From Acanthochromis polyacanthus (lineage: Eukaryota; Chordata; Actinopteri; Pomacentridae), in the NCBI RefSeq assembly GCF_021347895.1, contig NC_067117.1, forward strand, positions 18,695,858-18,759,857: a stretch of 64,000 nt of DNA, in the 5' to 3' direction. Positions 60,201-64,000 of this stretch are shown piece after piece (the first letter of the stretch is position 1; every line of letters begins with the position of its first letter). The translations under genes and the position numbers were made by a program. A model generated the notes under the pieces. That model was not told the origin of the DNA. It did not search any database and saw nothing but the letters and a program-made list of their open reading frames with translations.

Positions 60201-63200
60201 AGATCTGTAACCGTCGTGCTCACGGATCGTCGGTGCATCACGTGTGTTGGGGTTAAGGGACTGTGTGACATTTACTCTGCTCACAGTCTGTCCATGTCCA
60301 TATTGTGCACCATATTTTCAGGGCAAATAATTAATGCCCATGAAAGTGGTATTTGGCATGCAGAGAGACCCCCCAAGGACGGGTAATCTCCCAAAGCCCA
60401 CGTGGCCCTCTCTCCCTCTGTCTCTCCCTTCTGTCTCCCCTTCACTGTCCTCTGTGGATTATGTTGGATCCTTATTGTCTCAAGTACATAAACCTGCCTG
60501 GCATACAATCACACACATTAACACAAACAGTGTTTCTATCTGTATGGTCCAACAGTTAGATGCGTTATTACGTCATAAAGCATGAATCTGTTGTCCTGCA
60601 GTCATAAGCAAGGCTTCCTAAAGTACATCTTTTGTTCTTTATACATCATATTATATCTTGCAGTGAGATCAGATATAATTTTACTAGAAGACACCCGGGG
60701 AAGCAGCTACAAAACACAACAACTGGTGAACGGGTGGAAGTGCTGATTGGCAGATTTTAGCAAGCTGTTTCTCCCCTATGCTAAGCTAACCAGTGCTGCT
60801 CCATCTCTATATCTACCAGAGAGAAATTATGGTACTGATTTTCTCATCTGACCCTAAGCAAGAAAGCGCATAAAGATGTCTCCTAAAATGTCAAATCTTT
60901 AAAAACACACATGAATTACAGGAGAGCTGCCATGCAAGCTACTGGGAGGTACATTATCAGCAACATGGGGTTCTTACCCACCAGCGTTACAACTACTGAA
61001 CAACCAGCTCCACCAGAAGAGTCAACGCTGCAGTTATGGAATGGACTGCAGTTGTGTTTTTGGGCATTTGGTGAACAGAAGTCCAAGTTTTACCCTCCTG
61101 TTTTTTGACAAATATCTGGCATGTGCCGTGGTTCTCTCCGTCGCTGCTGTGGACACATCAGGGGAACAGCGGATAAAAGGACTACATGCAGTGTAAAAAT
61201 GTGTTGCATGTAGTGACAAACCCAGAGAGAATTACAATCTAACTCAGCAGCTCCCCTCAGATGTACCATGGAAGTGACTTTCAGGTCAATGATTTGGTTT
61301 ATTGCCTCATGTGAGCAGTTTTAGTTTACGCTCACAACTCTAATCAGTTGTTGCCAGCCACAGGAAGCCACACATTGTTGTGCTGCACCCAAAACATCTA
61401 ATAATGTGTGAATCAGTGCATTTCTTGTAAGTTGGCAGACTGCTGGTAGTTGGAGTGATTATTCTCCTGTAGTCTACCTGTGAAAATGTGCACTTGCAAA
61501 GGAGCTTCCTGGCTGTATATCGACCACGTCCAGCGTCTTCACGGGGCTTTTAAACGGCGTGTCAGTGCTGATCGCCCTGAAGCTGCTGAAATCATGAGTC
61601 CCGACGAGCATGGCAGCGGCCTCACGCATGGCCTCCACATCCAGCTCCCTGATGAGAGACAGAGTCAAGACAGAAACATTTTAATCATAAAGAACAACAT
61701 ATTTCCCAAAACAAATCTCAGCCCCTGTGGTGAACAGACTTCCAAATCAGCAGGCTTACTGTGATATTGCACCCTGACCCAAAAGCTGACCTCTCGCCTT
61801 TTGCAGATCAATTTATTGGCGGACTTGGATAATATGAAAATACTGAGGGAGAATGCCACGTGACGGGGCAAAGCATGTCGACAAGCGGCTCATTTAAGGC
61901 AGCGAGCGGCAGTGGTGGGCTCGGTGCTCAGATTCTCTACAGTCTCATGCTTCTTTTACTGCTTAAATATGATCTGACAGAGAGAGAGAGAGAGAGAGAG
62001 AGTGGGGAAATGGAGGAGTGTGCAGAGAGACTCGCTAATTAAATTCTTAATGCGTTAATTTCAGATCTTGATCATGAGAGTGAGTCAGGAATGAAGATGT
62101 GCAAAAATGAAAAACAGCTTAATTCCAGTTAGGTTTTAAGTTTTTGCAACATATCCTCCCCATGCAAATGCTTTTGTAACAGAATAAGCTTGGTGTATAC
62201 ATCTTGTAAATGAGCATGCTAACACGCTAAGATGATGAATGTGGTAAAAATCTCTGCTAAACATTTGCAAGTTTTTGTCTCTGCCTTTTGGTTTCTATTT
62301 AATTTGCTAATTTACATGCATTTGTCTTTTAAATTTTTGTCTCATTTATTATTTTATTAATGTATTAGTGGAGCTCAGACCTGAAAATGCAAGACGATTA
62401 ACTGAAGAGTTGACTGACATGATGGTAAAACGCCAAATATTCCTCAGTTCCATTTATATTTGCTGTTTTTCCTCTTTGTTACATTATCATAGATCATCAT
62501 TTATTTCAAACTGTGGAACACAATGTGGAAGAACCTTCATTTTAAATGGTGCTGAGGTTCGTACAGTAAAAATACAGAGTCAGTTATTGTTTCAGATTTT
62601 GTGATTTTCATCTTACCAAACAAGTACCTCAAAGTCATCACCTTGTATTTTGATAAACTGTAACAGCCATTTATGAAACTGTTTTCGGACATTTTATTAA
62701 CCAAACCTTTCTTTTCATTATAGATGATCACAAGCTGGCTCTGTTCCAAGAACTCATCTATATTTCAGTTTGAATATCTGATATAAACATAACCTAGAAA
62801 AACGTGAAGGGACTGCTTACGTCACGCTATCAATCTTTCAGTCATTTCCAAAATTCTGCTGCAACATTCCAACTCATTTTCAACACTCATCCAATCTTGA
62901 ACAAAGTGAAATAATCTGACTCATATTTCTTGCAGTGGGTGCGATGACGAGGGAGAGGCAGATCAAAGGGAGAAACGAGAGACGCTGCTGCTGAGGCAGA
63001 GACGCTCAGGGCTGGAAGGAGGAGATGAATGCTGAACATGAGAGAGGGATAACGAAGCAGAGACGCCAGAGTGAGAGAAATTAAGGAAGGAAGGAGAATA
63101 GGAGGAGATGGAGGGAAAAAAAATTAAGAGAAGGAGAAAGGGAGAGAGAGAGAGAGAAAAGAAACAGAGTAAAAAATGCGTGGGTGTTGTTCTGCATGTG

Positions 63201-63814
63201 TATAAGCCTGCAGCTTATCCTGCCCTACTTTTCCCCTAAAAAAAAAGTGGAGAGAAGTGCAGACAAATGCTCAAACATGCACTCTTTCTTTATGATCCCT
63301 CCTTCCAATCACAGCTAAAAGAACATCGACTGAGCTTTGTAGCTATTTCATCTCTTTTTGTTCTCCATTCCTCCTGTCTTTTTTCTCTCCTTTGTTTGTT
63401 TTCTGGACGTCAGCTCAGACAGAACACCTTGTTTGATTGTCCCTAATTTGCTGTTCCAGTTTGGCACATGTGGATTATTCATGTGTTTAACGTGCCATCG
63501 TTTCTACAAGGCTTGACATGAGCTTATTGGGAGTATGTGACGTATGCAGCTAGTCTGAGCTGTAGTTTTATTTCTCATCATGTGCCTGCACACTGAAGAA
63601 CGACGGGGAAAAGAAAGAGACATCGGCGAACGAAGGAAGGGGTGTATGAACTGGGATCACTCACGTGTTACTGAGGTTCCAGCACAGTTCACAGTCTGTG
63701 AGGGGAAGCAGAGAGTGATGAGAGAATCCCAGAGCGATTCTGTAGATGTAGGTGCGAGACTGGGCACGGTAACGGGCATGGAAGTTATCCGGAACCCGGT
63801 AGGCACGGGTGACC
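54289..63814 (-). CDS. pusl1: tRNA pseudouridine synthase-like 1 (TruA family), 3' part of gene
   Basis: Five - strand exons with compatible phases: 63665-63814, 61478-61648, 56121-56175, 55745-55907 and 54289-54323, giving about 190 residues. The N-terminal part, with the catalytic aspartate of the RTDAGVHA-type motif, lies beyond base 64000. TruA hallmarks seen are FHARYRAQSRTYIYRI, GTHDFSSFRA, the short exon WELKFQSRSFLYKQ, and VRRMTGALVAVG leading to APAHGLFLARVDY, matching the vertebrate PUSL1 order. The family isomerises uridine to pseudouridine in RNA; PUSL1 is reported as mitochondrial. The last exon adds DLHPSTGNSTD and rests on a good acceptor plus a nearby polyadenylation signal. 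Without that splice, the frame from 55907 would read on to a stop at 55614, which is less likely. The gene includes a 5.3-kb intron with a retroelement relic. Confidence 0.92.
54930..55345 (+). pseudogene. Decayed Tc1/mariner-type transposase fragment
   Basis: In pusl1 intron 4, opposite to the gene. One frame reads GIHLDVTLTCTTYLHIAAG, then EWFEEHHQAFKILNWPQK and NLNLTKHL, followed by DV and KQV. This corresponds to the C-terminal part of a Tc1-like DDE transposase, whose usual motif here is WP-x5-DLNPIEHLWD. Several in-frame stops interrupt it, and the residue where the catalytic glutamate is expected is lysine, so the copy is dead. Downstream text such as ACTTAAAGGATCTTAATAATG continues the same element. 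Terminal inverted repeats were not identified. Confidence 0.75.
58161..58785 (+). pseudogene. Retroelement gag-like coiled-coil frame (relic)
   Basis: In the 5.3-kb pusl1 intron 3, antisense to the gene. A stop-free frame from 58258 to the TGA at 58785 encodes about 175 residues without introns: an acidic stretch, a serine-rich segment (SRHSSRTSFSSQSTTAS), then a charged Ala/Leu/Glu/Lys helix (EKAALLARAAALKNKHALEE and onward) that should form a coiled coil. This arrangement resembles the N-terminal gag-like region of BEL/Pao-type LTR retrotransposons in fish. A plausible start (MSTRQRRPTHDWD) at 58161 is in another frame and stops early, so the copy looks frameshifted. No protease, reverse transcriptase or LTR pair was found. 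A genuine small host gene is less likely but not excluded. Confidence 0.55.
58878..59030 (-). repeat. Diverged dispersed repeat, copy 2 of the 21540-21790 family
   Basis: CAACCTCATGGTGGCACTAG is followed by GATTCATCCTCTGGGAAAT. The reverse complement aligns with the element in protease B intron 2. It lies directly downstream of the gag-like frame. Confidence 0.6.
61979..62002. repeat. (GA)n microsatellite
   Basis: About twelve GA units in pusl1 intron 2 as counted within this window. Confidence 0.95.
62940..63170 (+). repeat. Purine-rich tract
   Basis: About 230 bases strongly enriched in G and A on the + strand, with GGAAGGAAGGAG and GAGAGAGAGAGAG segments. It is therefore pyrimidine-rich in the pusl1 transcript. 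It lies in the intron between the 63665 and 61478 exons. Confidence 0.75.
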
Positions 63815-64000
63815 CTGGAAGGGAAAGCAAAAGAACACTTGGAGTGAAAACAGAGATACATTCAGGTGGCAGTAATTCCTAAATTGTATTATTCATATGT
63901 TACATGTTCTACACAGAAGTCAGTGATCCTTCATACAGAAATATATCCTAAAAAAGTCATTAAAAAAGCAAAAATTGCATGTATTGTGGTCAATTTTATC

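Larger units (their letters stand above)
56176..61477. other. pusl1 intron 3
   Basis: A 5.3-kb AT-rich intron containing the gag-like relic and the adjoining dispersed repeat. There are several poly(T) runs (near 56760, 57210 and 57335), and the rest shows nothing recognisable. Confidence 0.6.

Noticed and set aside
61860..62042. A 60-codon + strand frame ending in an Arg-Glu run
   Set aside because: Produced by the (GA)n microsatellite inside a pusl1 intron.

Overview
This window looks like teleost fish nuclear DNA, probably percomorph. The genes are split by short introns with GT-AG borders. There are long (GT)n/(CA)n runs and several repeat families common in ray-finned fish: a tRNA-derived SINE, small inverted-repeat elements and a Tc1-like transposon relic. 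No operon, CRISPR array, prophage or other prokaryotic structure is present. Gene names rest on recognition of the conceptual translations, not on a database search.

Layout. (1) 832-8519, + strand: the 3' eleven exons of dnajc16 (ERdj8); its J-domain exons lie upstream of base 1, and intron 8 carries a 1.9-kb internally repetitive element. (2) 10279-12259, - strand: a complete four-exon cytidine deaminase gene, cda, tail-to-tail with dnajc16. (3) 12992-16585, - strand, and 19844-26546, + strand: two complete trypsin-like serine protease genes, head to head, with identical intron phases, both keeping the catalytic triad and the trypsin S1 aspartate. The gap between them holds two long GT tracts around a small transposon-like element, a SINE fragment and a perfect RFX X-box palindrome. 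(4) 29035-30077, + strand: two-exon camk2n1, the CaMKII inhibitor, with a long 3' UTR. (5) About 31.3-46.5 kb: a 15-kb gene-poor stretch with microsatellites, purine and pyrimidine tracts, and X-box and CRE-like sites. (6) 46526-51953, + strand: a complete twelve-exon ddx19 DEAD-box helicase gene. (7) 54289-63814, - strand: the 3' five exons of pusl1, a TruA-family pseudouridine synthase; its catalytic N-terminal part lies beyond 64000. Its introns carry a Tc1-like transposase relic and a coiled-coil, retroelement gag-like reading frame.

The genes are ordinary, unrelated housekeeping, signalling or digestive-type genes and do not form a pathway. From general knowledge, DNAJC16, CDA, CAMK2N1 and PUSL1 all map to human 1p36 while DDX19 maps to 16q22, so most of the window looks like conserved synteny with one discordant gene. 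I see no convincing previously undescribed system. The most useful observations are the exon models (including a 55-nt pusl1 exon that is easily missed), the transposable-element structures with visible target-site duplications or terminal inverted repeats, and a few candidate regulatory sites.
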